Shown: positions 12,313 to 22,201 of the stretch, in pieces
How the letters are laid out: the number at the start of each line of letters is the position of its first letter
Position numbering within the stretch: the stretch's first letter is position 1
DNA from: Arachis hypogaea
Lineage: Eukaryota > Streptophyta > Magnoliopsida > Fabales > Fabaceae
Length of the DNA stretch: 64,000 bases
Assembly (NCBI RefSeq): GCF_003086295.3
Contig: NC_092041.1
Span: forward strand, 98,233,827 to 98,297,826
Reading direction: 5' to 3'
Position numbers and translations under genes: made by a program
The notes under the pieces: model-generated
The model's input: the letters and a program-made list of their open reading frames with translations, nothing else
Databases searched by the model: none
What the model was told of the DNA's origin: nothing

Positions 12313-15174
12313 GTGTGTTTATTGTTGTGTGTTTGTATGTCAGGTATAGGAAGATCTTCCCCTATTCACTCTGAAATAGATCAAAGACCTCTTCGGAGAA
12401 TGAGAAGAGCCGAAAGAGGGAAGAACGTTGTTGGAGAAGAAGAATCTGAGGAGGAATTCCAAGAGATGGAAGGAGATACCAATCAACCAGGAGGAGGAGC
12501 CAACAATAATCAACAACAGAGAAGAGTCTTGGCTTCATACACATTTGCAAATGCTAAGCATTGTGGGAGTAGCATTTTTCCTCCCAATGTCAATGCAAAC
12601 AATTTGGAACTCAAGCCACAACTCATCACTCTGGTTCAAAACAATTGCTCTTTTGGAGGAGGGCCTTTGGAGGATCCAAATCAACATCTATCCACCTTCT
12701 TGAGAATCTGTGACACAGTGAAAACAAATGGTGTGCCCCCTGATAGCTACAAGTTGCTGCTCTTCCCATTCTCTCTCAGAGATAAAGCCATCCAATGGCT
12801 AGAGACCTTTCCAAAAGAAAGCATCAACACTTGGGATGACTTGGTGAGCAAGTTCCTTGCCAAATTCTATCCCCCTCAAAGAATCCTAAGGTTGAAGACT
12901 GAAGTTCAAACATTCACTCAATTGGAGGCCGAGAACTTATATGAAGCATGGGAAAGGTATAAGGCTTTATTGAGGAAATGTCCACCAGAGATGTTCACTG
13001 AGTGGGACAAGTTACAAAACTTCTATGAGGGACTCACTCTCAAAGCTCAAGAAGCTCTTGATCACTCTGCCGGAGGCTCTCTACAACTCATGAAGACCAC
13101 AGAGGAAGCTCAAAACCTCATTGATATGGTGGCCAACAACCAATATTTCTTTGCTCATCAAAGACAACGCCAACCATCACAGAGAAGAGGAGTAATGGAG
13201 TTGGAAGGAGTTGATTCAATTTTAGCTCAAAACAAGATGATGCAGCAGCAGATTCAACAACAATTTGAGCAAATGGCTAAGAGAATTGATGGCTTGCAAG
13301 TGGCAGCAGTGAGCACCACAAGCCAACCTCCAACCACTTGGGTACAAAGTGAAGAAACTCAAGAGGAGCAACAACAAGAGCAAGTCCAATACATGCACAA
13401 CCAAAATCTTGGAACAAATGAAGTCTATGGAGATACTTACAATCCATCTTGGAAAAACCATCCCAACCTCAGATGGGGAGACAACCATAATCAAAATCAA
13501 CAACCATGGCAAAGAAACACAGGCCAAAACAATTGGAAAAACACAAACCACAACCCCCAGCCAAACACTAACCAAAACTCATACAGAAAACCACAAAACA
13601 ACCACCCAACTAACCAAAACACTTATCATCATCCATCAACACCCCAAAACCAACCTATCTCACAGGATTCACAAAGAATCACCAATCTAGAGCTTCTCAT
13701 GGAGAAACTAATGAAGAGCCAAGAATTGACCACCAAAAATCAAGAAGCCTCCATGAAGAACCTAGAGAGGCAGATTGGACAAATCTCTAAAAAGATTTCT
13801 GTTGAGAAACCATCAAGTTCACTACCTAGTGATACCATTCCCAACCCAAAGGAGGAATGCAAGGTCGTGCAACTAAGAAGTGGAAAAGTGTTAGTGGATG
13901 GCAACCAAGGAGCAACAAAGAAGCTTATGGAGAATGACACTGAGCCAACAAAGAATGATGAAGCCATCAACAAAGGCAAGATAAGCAAGAATGCTCCAGA
14001 AAAACTCACAGAAGAAGACAACAAGCCACAGAATCTGAAGAAAGGAAAGCAAATCATGGAAGAACCAATTCCAAAACAACATCAAGTGGAGAAGAGCCCA
14101 ACACCACCACTACCTTATCCACAGAGATTTCACAAGGAAACAAAGGATCAGCACTTCCACAAATTTCTTGAGACTTTCAAGAAGTTGGAAATCAACATAC
14201 CTTTGGCAGAGGCTTTGGAGCAAATGCCTCTGTATGCTAAGTTTCTAAAGGAGCTCATCAACAAGAAAAGAGATTGGAATGAGAAGGAAACGGTGATGCT
14301 CAGTGAAGAATGCAGTGCACTCATTAAAAAGGGACTCCCTCCCAAGCTTGAAGACCCTGGAGGTTTCTTCTTACCATGCACTATTGGGAACCTATTCATT
14401 AACAAGGGGATGTGCGATCTAGGAGCAAGCATAAATCTAATCCCATATTCTCTAGTGAAAAAGCTTGGCATAGAGGAGGTAAAACCAACAGAGATGTCTT
14501 TAGAATTGGTGGACCAATCAATAGTATATCCTAAAGGGCTGATTGAGAACCTTTTAGTTAAGGTTGACAAGTTTATCTACCCAGCAGATTTTGTGATCCT
14601 GGATTCTTCAGAGCATGGAAATGATTCCATAATACTTGGTCGACCATTTTTGGCCACTGCTAGAGCCATTGTGGACATAGAGCAAGGAGAGTTAACCCTC
14701 AGGATGCATGAAGAGAGCATCATCCTGAAAGTCTTCCCAGAATTACAAAAGGATGAAGAAACGAGCAAAATGCGTGATGATCTCCTTCCAAAGCAATCAA
14801 CTGAAAAGGAAGTGGAACAGAAAAACAAACAGATGCAAGAAGAAAAGGGGATTCACAAGGAAGCAGGGGTGGTCAGCAAGAAGGAAGGCATCACAACTCA
14901 GGTAACTGTCAAGAAAGGAAGATCAACAAGCAAGAAAAGGGTGAAGAGCAAGAAAAAGGCTCACAAAGGGTGGAAGAACAAGAAAATCCCAACTGAAGGA
15001 TTCTCTAAGGGTGATAAGGTGCAACTAGTATACCAACAGCATGGAGCAGAAGATTATTACACTGTCAACCAAATACTTTCTCTTGAGCATATGGAAATTG
15101 AGCATCAAAGCACACAGAGAAAGCTGACAGTGAGAGGTGACAAGTTGAGACATCACCAACATCAACCACCTTAA
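12313..15174 (+). CDS. Gag-protease polyprotein fused to an integrase-like C-terminal tail
   Basis: One open frame of 953 codons. The likelier start is the Met at 12337 (MSGIGRSSPIHSE), because the first eight residues are an unusual Cys/Leu run. Residues about 130-260 are a Retrotrans_gag domain (IQWLETFPKESINTWDDL). A Gln/Asn-rich linker follows (about 340-460). An aspartic-protease-like fold has the active-site motif CDLGASINLIPYSL at about residue 698 and the flap-side motif ILGRPFLATARAIVD at about 772. A Lys-rich linker leads to residues about 890-953 (FSKGDKVQLVYQ to VRGDKLRHH), which resemble the C-terminal tail of Athila/gypsy integrases. RT, RNase H and the integrase core that normally lie between protease and this tail are absent, as if deleted in frame. 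No zinc knuckle is seen. The frame is fully open, so a protein could be made. Confidence 0.85.
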   Translation: MCLLLCVCMSGIGRSSPIHSEIDQRPLRRMRRAERGKNVVGEEESEEEFQEMEGDTNQPGGGANNNQQQRRVLASYTFANAKHCGSSIFPPNVNANNLELKPQLITLVQNNCSFGGGPLEDPNQHLSTFLRICDTVKTNGVPPDSYKLLLFPFSLRDKAIQWLETFPKESINTWDDLVSKFLAKFYPPQRILRLKTEVQTFTQLEAENLYEAWERYKALLRKCPPEMFTEWDKLQNFYEGLTLKAQEALDHSAGGSLQLMKTTEEAQNLIDMVANNQYFFAHQRQRQPSQRRGVMELEGVDSILAQNKMMQQQIQQQFEQMAKRIDGLQVAAVSTTSQPPTTWVQSEETQEEQQQEQVQYMHNQNLGTNEVYGDTYNPSWKNHPNLRWGDNHNQNQQPWQRNTGQNNWKNTNHNPQPNTNQNSYRKPQNNHPTNQNTYHHPSTPQNQPISQDSQRITNLELLMEKLMKSQELTTKNQEASMKNLERQIGQISKKISVEKPSSSLPSDTIPNPKEECKVVQLRSGKVLVDGNQGATKKLMENDTEPTKNDEAINKGKISKNAPEKLTEEDNKPQNLKKGKQIMEEPIPKQHQVEKSPTPPLPYPQRFHKETKDQHFHKFLETFKKLEINIPLAEALEQMPLYAKFLKELINKKRDWNEKETVMLSEECSALIKKGLPPKLEDPGGFFLPCTIGNLFINKGMCDLGASINLIPYSLVKKLGIEEVKPTEMSLELVDQSIVYPKGLIENLLVKVDKFIYPADFVILDSSEHGNDSIILGRPFLATARAIVDIEQGELTLRMHEESIILKVFPELQKDEETSKMRDDLLPKQSTEKEVEQKNKQMQEEKGIHKEAGVVSKKEGITTQVTVKKGRSTSKKRVKSKKKAHKGWKNKKIPTEGFSKGDKVQLVYQQHGAEDYYTVNQILSLEHMEIEHQSTQRKLTVRGDKLRHHQHQPP

Positions 15175-16271
15175 AGGGAGGTCAATGTCAAGCTAACGAC
15201 AATAAAAGAGCGCTTCATGGGAGGCAACCCATGGTTTAAGATTTCTGTCCTCTCTTTTATTTAATAAGCTATGATTCCTCTGAATATGATTTTGAATTTT
15301 CATGCCTGGTGAATGCATATATCATTTTGAAGCACATGGCAAACTTCTAAGTTTGGTGTACCTTAAGGCACACCCAAGTTCATTGTTCAAAGAAGAGGAT
15401 TGTCTTTTAGAGCATATGCATAGGTCTTTTGATAAAGCAAGTGACCAAACACTAAGTTTGGTGTCTGCATATGCAACAATGATCAGAGGATCATTTTCCA
15501 ATCATGGACTCAAAACCATAACAGATAAGGGATCATACATCAATTTTTTTTAAAAAAAAATGCATCAATTGTGAGAATGGTTTGCATTGTTAAGCCATCC
15601 CCTTTATAAAAGATAAGTTTGGTGTTCACCAACTTTTAACATTTTATTCAGGGACACAATTGATCACAAAAAATTTTTTAATAACTATTAAACAAACCAA
15701 AACAATCTATTTTATTATTGCAAATAAGTTGCCACGGTTATATTATACTCTAAGCTAGCTGTTTTGATTTATGCAGGAGAAAAAGGTTAAGACAAACACA
15801 AGGAGGGGCCACGGCTAGGAGAAGCTATGTGAGGGAGGTCACATGTGCCTAGGAGAACGTGCTCATGGGGAACAAAATTTGCATGCATGCAACATTGGAC
15901 ACCGAAGTGCATGCAGCCAATGGGAGGAGGATCCTCGTCAAGCCTCAACCATGCATGCAAGCCGTCCATTTCATGCATTCCTTGAATGAGCAAACCAATC
16001 TCAGCCCTTCATGAACACTCACGGTTCCTTCTTCATTCATTCATTGTGGTTTTGTTGAAAAGCTTGGAAACATGGCCTATTAATAGCCGTTGCACCAACA
16101 CGGCATACACATTCCTATTCAAGCCACTTTCATATGAAACCACACTCTATTCCACTTCCAAAACCAACATAATTCCCTTACCTCACACATCAAAACCGAA
16201 CCAAAATTCACCCCGAACACAACACATATTTCTTCTACTCTCACTTCCTCTTTCTTTTCACTTTAATTTCA
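15175..16271 (+). other. Internal spacer with a hairpin and AAGTTTGGTGT repeats
   Basis: Right after the gag-protease stop lies a CATGGG-AGGCAA-CCCATG stem-loop (15216-15233). The 11-mer AAGTTTGGTGT occurs at 15349-15359, 15454-15464 and 15615-15625, and again 3 bases before the 3' LTR at 18955-18965. A small ORF at 15302-15553 spans two copies and looks incidental. Confidence 0.6.
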
Positions 16272-17804
16272 ATGGCCTCCTCAAGCTCAAAAAGAAGGCC
16301 GGGAAAAGAACCTATGGTAACCGAACCTCCATCATTTGATGCACGCAAGTTTAGATCCCAATTCCATGAAGGGAGATATCATAGGTTCATGGAGACAAAG
16401 AATGTCATCTATGAGAAAGGCCTTGATTTGAGGGAAGGAGAATACCCCATCATGAGGCAAATCACTAGAGAAAGAAGATGGGAACTCTTGTGTACTCCTC
16501 TGACTGACATTAGTGCAGTAATGATCAGGGAGTTCTATGCAAATGCTGCAAAAGAAAACAAAAATAGTGCTCCTTACACAAGCTATGTCAGAGGTGTTGA
16601 AGTAAGTTTTAGCCCAGCTGCTATCACAAGAGCCCTCAAGTTGAGAACCATAACCTATCCAGATCCTAGTTATGAGGCTAGAATGCAAATGAAAAATAAT
16701 CCTGATGAGATCCTGTAGGGGTTATGCATGGAAAATACAGATTGGGAAAGAGATTCAAAGGGAGTTCCAAGTCACATAAGGAGGATAAATCTTACTCCTG
16801 TGGCTAAGGGATGGTATGAAATAGTGAGGAGATCTATCCTCCCTACTGGAAACGCTTCTTGGGTCACAATCAAACGAGCACTCTTGACATACTGCATCTT
16901 GCATGGAGGTGAGATCAATATTGCACAACTCATAGCTGACAGTATTCAAGAAATGGCCGATAGCACAAGCAAAGCAAAAGGTCTTGGACATCCAAGCACC
17001 ATCCAAAGGCTATGTGACAGAGCTAATGTACTCTTTGAAGATGAGGACACAACAAAAGTGAAGAAAGGGAAATGGATTACCAAGAAGAGCATGGAGGGAA
17101 CTAATGAAGAAGAAGACCAAGAAGGGGTAGTAGCTCCTAGACAAAGGAGATCACAAAGAGAGGAAGGACGAAATCAAGCTTATGATGCCATTGATATGAG
17201 CCAATTGCAAAGATCAATTGAAGAATTATCTCAGCAACTCATGCAGGCTCAACAAGGTCAAAATCAACTCAAGCATGCCGAACAAGGCCAAAATCAAGAG
17301 GGCCAAGAGAAATATCTAGAGCCCCATCCTGAATTCATGGAGCAATTCTTGAAAGAAAAAGAGGAACGAGAAGCTTGGCAGCATCAAATGGAGGAGAAAC
17401 AAGAGAGATGGCAACAACAAATGATGACTCAGCAGCAAGAATTTCAAGCACAGATTCTTGAAGGGCAAAAAGAGCAATACAAAGAATTCAAAGAATCATA
17501 TGATAAGCTGTATTTCAGTCAAGCTAAAGCAGAGGAATATAGTCACAACCTGTATCAATGGAAGAATGTTCATCATACCATGGGAGAAGTTAGACACGTA
17601 CAAAGAATGGAGTATAATGAAAACATGCAAGCAAGGTTGGAGTACTTGACCCACAATTTGCCAACACTCAATCCTGAGATCAAGCCATTTGAACAATGCC
17701 CTGAATTCTTAGCCAAGCAACAAGCAAAATCTCATCAATACACTGAGTCAACCTTTAACAGATTGGAAGATTTTGGGCTCAAAGGACTCTTAGATTCTGT
17801 TTAG
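16272..17804 (+). pseudogene. Second ORF: putative plant transposon protein, one in-frame TAG
   Basis: The reading starts at MASSSSKRRPGKEP and stays in one frame for 510 codons except a single TAG at 16716-16718; the downstream part is in the same phase. The N-terminal 200 residues resemble the 'putative plant transposon protein' family carried by many Athila-type elements (RREL-like core WELLCTPLTDISAVMIREFYAN and VRGVEVSFSPAAITRALKL). The C-terminal half is Gln/Glu-rich and predicted coiled coil (about residues 290-430). Its role is unknown. The TAG stands where a Trp (TGG) codon is plausible, so this may be a recent point mutation rather than designed readthrough. Codon use and open length are otherwise like a gene under selection. 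Confidence 0.65.
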
Positions 17805-18967
17805 GGTAGAAGATGTCCTGGTGAAGAGATCCGAGATTACTCCAAGACAGGGAAGAGAAAGAAGAAGAAGGGAGAATCAAGCAGCAGCCATGACCATTAG
17901 AAGGTGGCAAAGTTCTTTCATACTTCCTCTTTCATGTCTCTAATAAGGAGATGCATGTCTGAAACATGATATGCCTCCATCATTTATTTCTTTATGCATT
18001 TTATGTTCTTTGCTTTTCATTTTAGTTAGTTAATAAATAGCTAGAAAAATGATAAGTCTGCATAATGCTTGTATCCATCACTTAGTTTAAATATTGCTTT
18101 GTTTCCCATATGCTTAAATAAAAGAGTTTGGTTTGAATTGAAAAGTAAAATATCCAATGTTGCATAAGCATGAATGGAAGTTGGTGGAGGTATATGTGTT
18201 TGATTAAATGCATAACTCATGAAATAATTGTTGCATAATATCATTCTCATCCAAGTGTGAGTTAGCTTGCTGTTATAAAAACTCCTATCAATAATGAAAA
18301 AGCCCTTGGTAGCACAAAAACAGAAAGAAAAGAGAAAGAAAAAGCCAAAATGGCAAGAAAAACAAAGAACAAAGGTTGGACACCAATGGCTTGAACCTTA
18401 GGACAAATGCCTGTGGTGTTCTTGTACTGAGATCTGCTTGGATGAGTAAATTCTAAGGGGTATTTTGAAACCCGGTCACTTAGATCAACTGATTTGGGAT
18501 GGCCAATTGAAAATCCACAATAAAGAGCAACTTAGATACAGAACATTTAGTTATCCAAAGAGATGCTGGGCATCAATGATCCTAGGAAGAATTAGTGAGC
18601 CAAGTGTCTATGGTGGAAAGATGTTGAGCAAAAAGAAAAGAAAATAAAGCCAAAGGCTATGCTGCAGCATTTGACACCCAACCTCTAACAGAATAATAAG
18701 CTTATTAAAGCTTTGTAAGCCAAGAAAAGTTAGCAAGGGAGTGAATCAAAAAGAGAGTTTTATAACAGCAAGTCTAGCAAACCTTTGATGCAAAATGTAT
18801 ATTATGTAACAAGAACAATAACTTGAGTTGTCATTGTCTGCATAAATGCCCCATAGATCAAGTTCTGCTATCTGCATAATAAGGATAAGTGTTCTTTTCT
18901 TATTCATTCCATTCACTCTTAGTTTTGATGCTTGCTTGGGGACAAGCAAGGTTTAAGTTTGGTGTTG
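17805..18967 (+). other. 3' untranslated region of the Athila-like element
   Basis: No gene is seen. A purine-rich block (about 18295-18375) and the motif CTTGGGGACAAGCAAGG (18940-18956) precede the last AAGTTTGGTGT and the LTR start. The polypurine tract is probably within 18938-18967. Confidence 0.5.
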
Positions 18968-21090
18968 TGATGACAAGTCATCATATACCCATTTTTCAAG
19001 CTAATTTCACTTGTTTTGTTAGCATTTATGCACTTTCTTGCATCCTAAGTAAGTGATTTGGAGTGAAAATGCATAACTTTTCTAAATCAAACAACCACCA
19101 TGAATTTAATGTTAATCATTGAGGTTTAAGCTAATTTTAATTGAATTTTAGTTGATTTATAAGCCTCTTGAATTTAGTGATACTTGGAGTGTTGTTTTGG
19201 TTTATTATAGGTGAAGAAAAGAAAAGAAAAGGAAAAGCGTGGCCTAAGAAGTGTGACCTAAGGAAAGGAAAGCGTGGCCGAATCAAGAAGAAGCGTGCCG
19301 CATCCAAAGGGAGAAGCAACATTGCCCTCCACAAGGGCAGACTGCCCTCTAGGAGGGCAACATAGAGGAACCAACCAAGGAAGATAACTCTGCCCTGCCC
19401 ACTACAAGGGCAGAGCACAAGATGGTGCCTTGAGACCAAGAGGAAGAGAACCTTGCCCTGCTCTTGTGGAGGGCAGAATCGGGCTCTATAAGGAAAGAAA
19501 TTCAAAGGAAAATATCACCCATGCATGCTACAAGGTTTGAACAAGGAACCATGAGGAAGCCAAGACTTAAGGATGAGTGCCGTGCCAAGAAACCAAGGAA
19601 ATTAATGAATTTATGCCTCAGCCGTGTTTCGAACACGGGACGTGCAATGTGGGAATTCTGCCCTGCCCTTGGCACGGGCAGGGCAGCATTTTGTGTCTGG
19701 CGCACCATGGGGCGTTCCTGGCAGCATCTGGCGCACCATGGGGCGTTCCTGGCAGCATCTGGTGCACCACGACCCCTCCTGGCAGCACCACAACTTTCTG
19801 CCCTGCCCTTGGCGCGGGCAGGGCAGTGTTTTGCATCTCTGGCGCACCAATCTTCGACCCTGGCAGCACCATGCACGCGTCTGGCAGCACCATGCACGCA
19901 TCTGGCAGCACCAACTTTCCTGCCCTGCCCTTGGCGCGGGCAGGGCAGCATCTGGCGCACCAAAATCAATTTTGGCGCACCAAACTCGCACAGACTCGCA
20001 CCACGCCGCACCAAGCTCTTGCACCATGCATCAATTTTCTGCCCTGCCCTCCACAAGGGCAGGGCAGCCTCCTGGGAGTGACTTTCAATGGGCCAAAAAT
20101 TCAATTAAAAATCCAATTGAATTCAATTCTTCACCAAATCAAAAGCCCATCCAAATCCCAAAATCCAAGAATAGAAAGTGTATAAATAGAAGCTAGTTTG
20201 ATGTAATTAGGACCTTTTTAGCTACCTTTGAACCCTCTTTTGAATTTTTACCTTTTGGCTAGTCTTTACACTTTCTTTTGAGCTTTCTTGAGAGATCTGT
20301 CCGAGCACCAAGAGAATCAAGGGAGAATTAACTGATCTCCCTCCTCATTCTCACTTGGGCAATTCTACTCTTAAGTTTCTGAGTTTTGGGTGTGTGAAAT
20401 TGAGGAAATTCTGTCTCAATTCCCATTCAAGCTCTTTTCAATTTGTTTTTTGCATAATTCAATTTCAATTCTGTTCTTCTATTGCTTCTTCTTTAATTTT
20501 CTGTCAATTGCTTAGATAATTCAGATCTGGGAAGGAAATTGGGTTTTAGGCTCTGCTACCTAAGCCCTTGAGTCCTGAGATCAAAATTCACTTGGGTTCT
20601 TCTGTGAACCTCTGCTGCATTTTATTTTCTTTCTGTTTGAATGATATTTGCTTCTGATTTAATTTCTGCTCAATCCATTGCTGCAATTTACTTCTTCTTT
20701 GTTTAGATCTTGCAATCCCATTCCTCAATTCCCTTTTATATTCAAGCCATTTATCTTTCTTGCCATTTAAGTTACTGCAATTTAAGTTTCTTGCACTTTA
20801 AGTTTCAGTCATTTACTTTCTTGCTCTTTAAGATTCTGCAAATTTACAATTCTGTTCTTCAATTTACTGCACTTCTCCCTCCCCCCTTTACATTTACTGT
20901 CATTTACTTCCTGTTAAACACAAATCACTCAACCAAAACTTGATTCGCTTGACTAAATCACCCACTAAACTAAAATTGCTCAATCCTTCAATCCCTGTGG
21001 GATCGACCTCACTCATGTGAGTTATTATTACTTGATGCGACCCGATACACTTGCCGGTGAGTTTTGTGTTGGATCGTTTTCCACACATCA
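18968..21090 (+). repeat. 3' LTR, Athila-like element (2123 bp)
   Basis: It is the direct copy of 10050-12120. It is 52 bp longer because of a 31-bp and a 21-bp tandem expansion in the GC-rich island (about 19725-19770 and 19870-19895). Most other differences I saw are C/T or G/A. Confidence 0.93.
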
Positions 21091-21420
21091 GTATCGATCT
21101 GATCCCAGAAGATTTGTCACCTAGATCCCAAATTAATAACAGAAACAACGGAGAAGAGATCAGTTAATGCAAACTAAGATTCTATCTGTGTGATGCTAAC
21201 CAAAGAATTAGGTAAAGAGAGAGAGAATACCTAAATAGTTAAAAAGGGGAAGTTACGCTTTCTTGGAAGTTATCTTGACAAAATTAGGAACGGTGAGCAG
21301 TTAAGACTAAGTGATTAAGACCAAGAAGTATTGAATTCGAAATGAGACCACTATCCACCCCTCTTTTCAGGTAATTGAATCTGAATTTTGAGGACAAAAT
21401 TCTTAATTAGGTGGGTAGGA
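21091..21420 (+). other. 3' internal end of the Tekay-like element
   Basis: It begins with the right GTATC duplication (21091-21095). It continues the interrupted element and ends with a gypsy-type tail (TTGAGGACAAAATTC, then GGTGGGTAGGA) that serves as the polypurine tract before the LTR start at 21421. Confidence 0.6.
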
Positions 21421-21548
21421 TGTAAACTCCGGAGAATTAGCAGATAATTAGTCAATAAATTAATTTTTAATAAAGAAAATTAGAAATATGAATATTATAT
21501 TAAAATAGAAAAGAGCTCATTAAAACAAGAATTTTAACACTAATTTTA
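21421..21548 (+). repeat. Truncated 3' LTR of the Tekay-like element
   Basis: It matches 3900-4028 with scattered substitutions, then homology stops abruptly within 21541-21555 at the junction with the Tat-like fragment. Confidence 0.75.
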
Positions 21549-21640
21549 ACATCCGCGTTCTTGTGCGGCGTTCTATCTTCCAAATCTGAATCGTGGTCGT
21601 TGTCATGGTTGTCTGCCATGGTGATGGGATGACTTCCAAG

Positions 21641-21660
21641 TTCCCCGGCAACGGCGCCAA
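21641..21660 (-). promoter_or_regulatory. Primer-binding site, tRNA-Asp
   Basis: It directly abuts the LTR end and is a perfect complement to the plant tRNA-Asp(GTC) 3' end as I recall it. Confidence 0.85.
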
Positions 21661-22201
21661 TGTTCTGAGGGTTACCTGAAACTGGAGGTCGATCTTGGAC
21701 GAGATCTTCTGTACTGGTCGGTGCTAACGTGTCCGGCTGGCGGAAGACGGCCGGAGCGGTCGTGTCCGACTTGTTGGACTGACTGCACTGCTGATTCCTT
21801 GTCACTGAAGGGTGGGGGGTACCTGCAAGGGACTCCGATGCTTAAGTTAGCAAGGGTATTAAACAGGTATTGAGTAGAATCAGAGTATGAGTTATACCTG
21901 GGTGCTCCAGTGTATTTATAATGGTGTAGAGTGACCTTTTTAGATAAGATGAGTTAGTTATCTTATCTTATCTTATCTTCTAGGTGATGTCAGCTTATTT
22001 TTCGTGGGACCGCCCTTCCCTCTGTAGGTTTGGGCTGCCTTAGGATTTGGGGTGTGTTCCTCTATTTGGGCCCTTCTTTGGGCTTTTCTGATGACTTGGC
22101 CGAGCTCTTTGGAAAGAGGTCAGGTTGTCCTGACCTGAAGAGGTCGGTCGCTTTGTTTGTCGAACATCCCGGGTCGGACAGCTCGACCCAGGGTATGAAC
22201 A
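21661..22201 (-). repeat. Tat-like LTR (541 bp)
   Basis: It is the reverse-strand partner of the LTR at 50692-51233, with a one-base length difference. It contains a TATA motif and a TTATC-rich palindromic stretch. Confidence 0.88.

Larger units (their letters stand above)
10050..21090 (+). mobile_element. Complete Athila-like non-autonomous LTR element (11.04 kb)
   Basis: Two full LTRs (10050-12120 and 18968-21090) begin TGATGACAAGTC and end CCACACATCA. The 5-bp direct repeat GTATC flanks the element at 10045-10049 and 21091-21095. The internal part has a tRNA-Asp-type PBS, a gag-protease ORF, a spacer with repeated motifs, and a second ORF related to the putative plant transposon protein family. 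No RT, RNase H or integrase core is present between the LTRs, so replication would need a helper element. By eye the LTRs differ by about ten substitutions and two tandem expansions, which points to a fairly recent insertion. Confidence 0.92.
3900..21548 (+). mobile_element. Tekay/Del-like Ty3-gypsy element, host of a nested insertion
   Basis: A long 5' LTR (3900-6942) is followed by an initiator-Met PBS and a Del/Tekay-type gag. The body is interrupted at 10049/10050 by a complete Athila-like element. After that insertion, 21096-21420 carries a typical gypsy 3' end (GAGGACAAAATTC and a purine-rich tail), and a second LTR copy starts at 21421 with TGTAAACTCCGGAG. This copy is cut after about 128 bp by a junction with a minus-strand Tat-like fragment, so the outer TSD cannot be tested. 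No protease, RT, RNase H, integrase or chromodomain could be recognised. The element is dead and probably internally deleted or very decayed. Confidence 0.75.
21549..22201 (-). mobile_element. 5' end of a Tat-like Ty3-gypsy element, minus strand
   Basis: Read on the minus strand: a 541-bp LTR (22201 down to 21661), a perfect tRNA-Asp PBS (TTGGCGCCGTTGCCGGGGAA, 21660 down to 21641), then a short leader and the first codons of gag (MADNHDNDHDSDLED). It is cut at about 21549 inside gag. The LTR is the same family as 50692-51233 (starts TGTTCATACCCTGGGTCGAG; ends AACCCTC, then A/G, then GAACA). Confidence 0.85.

Noticed and set aside
13222..14828. Minus-strand open frames opposite the Athila-like gag-protease gene
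   Set aside because: They are complement shadows of a strongly biased coding strand with no domain likeness.
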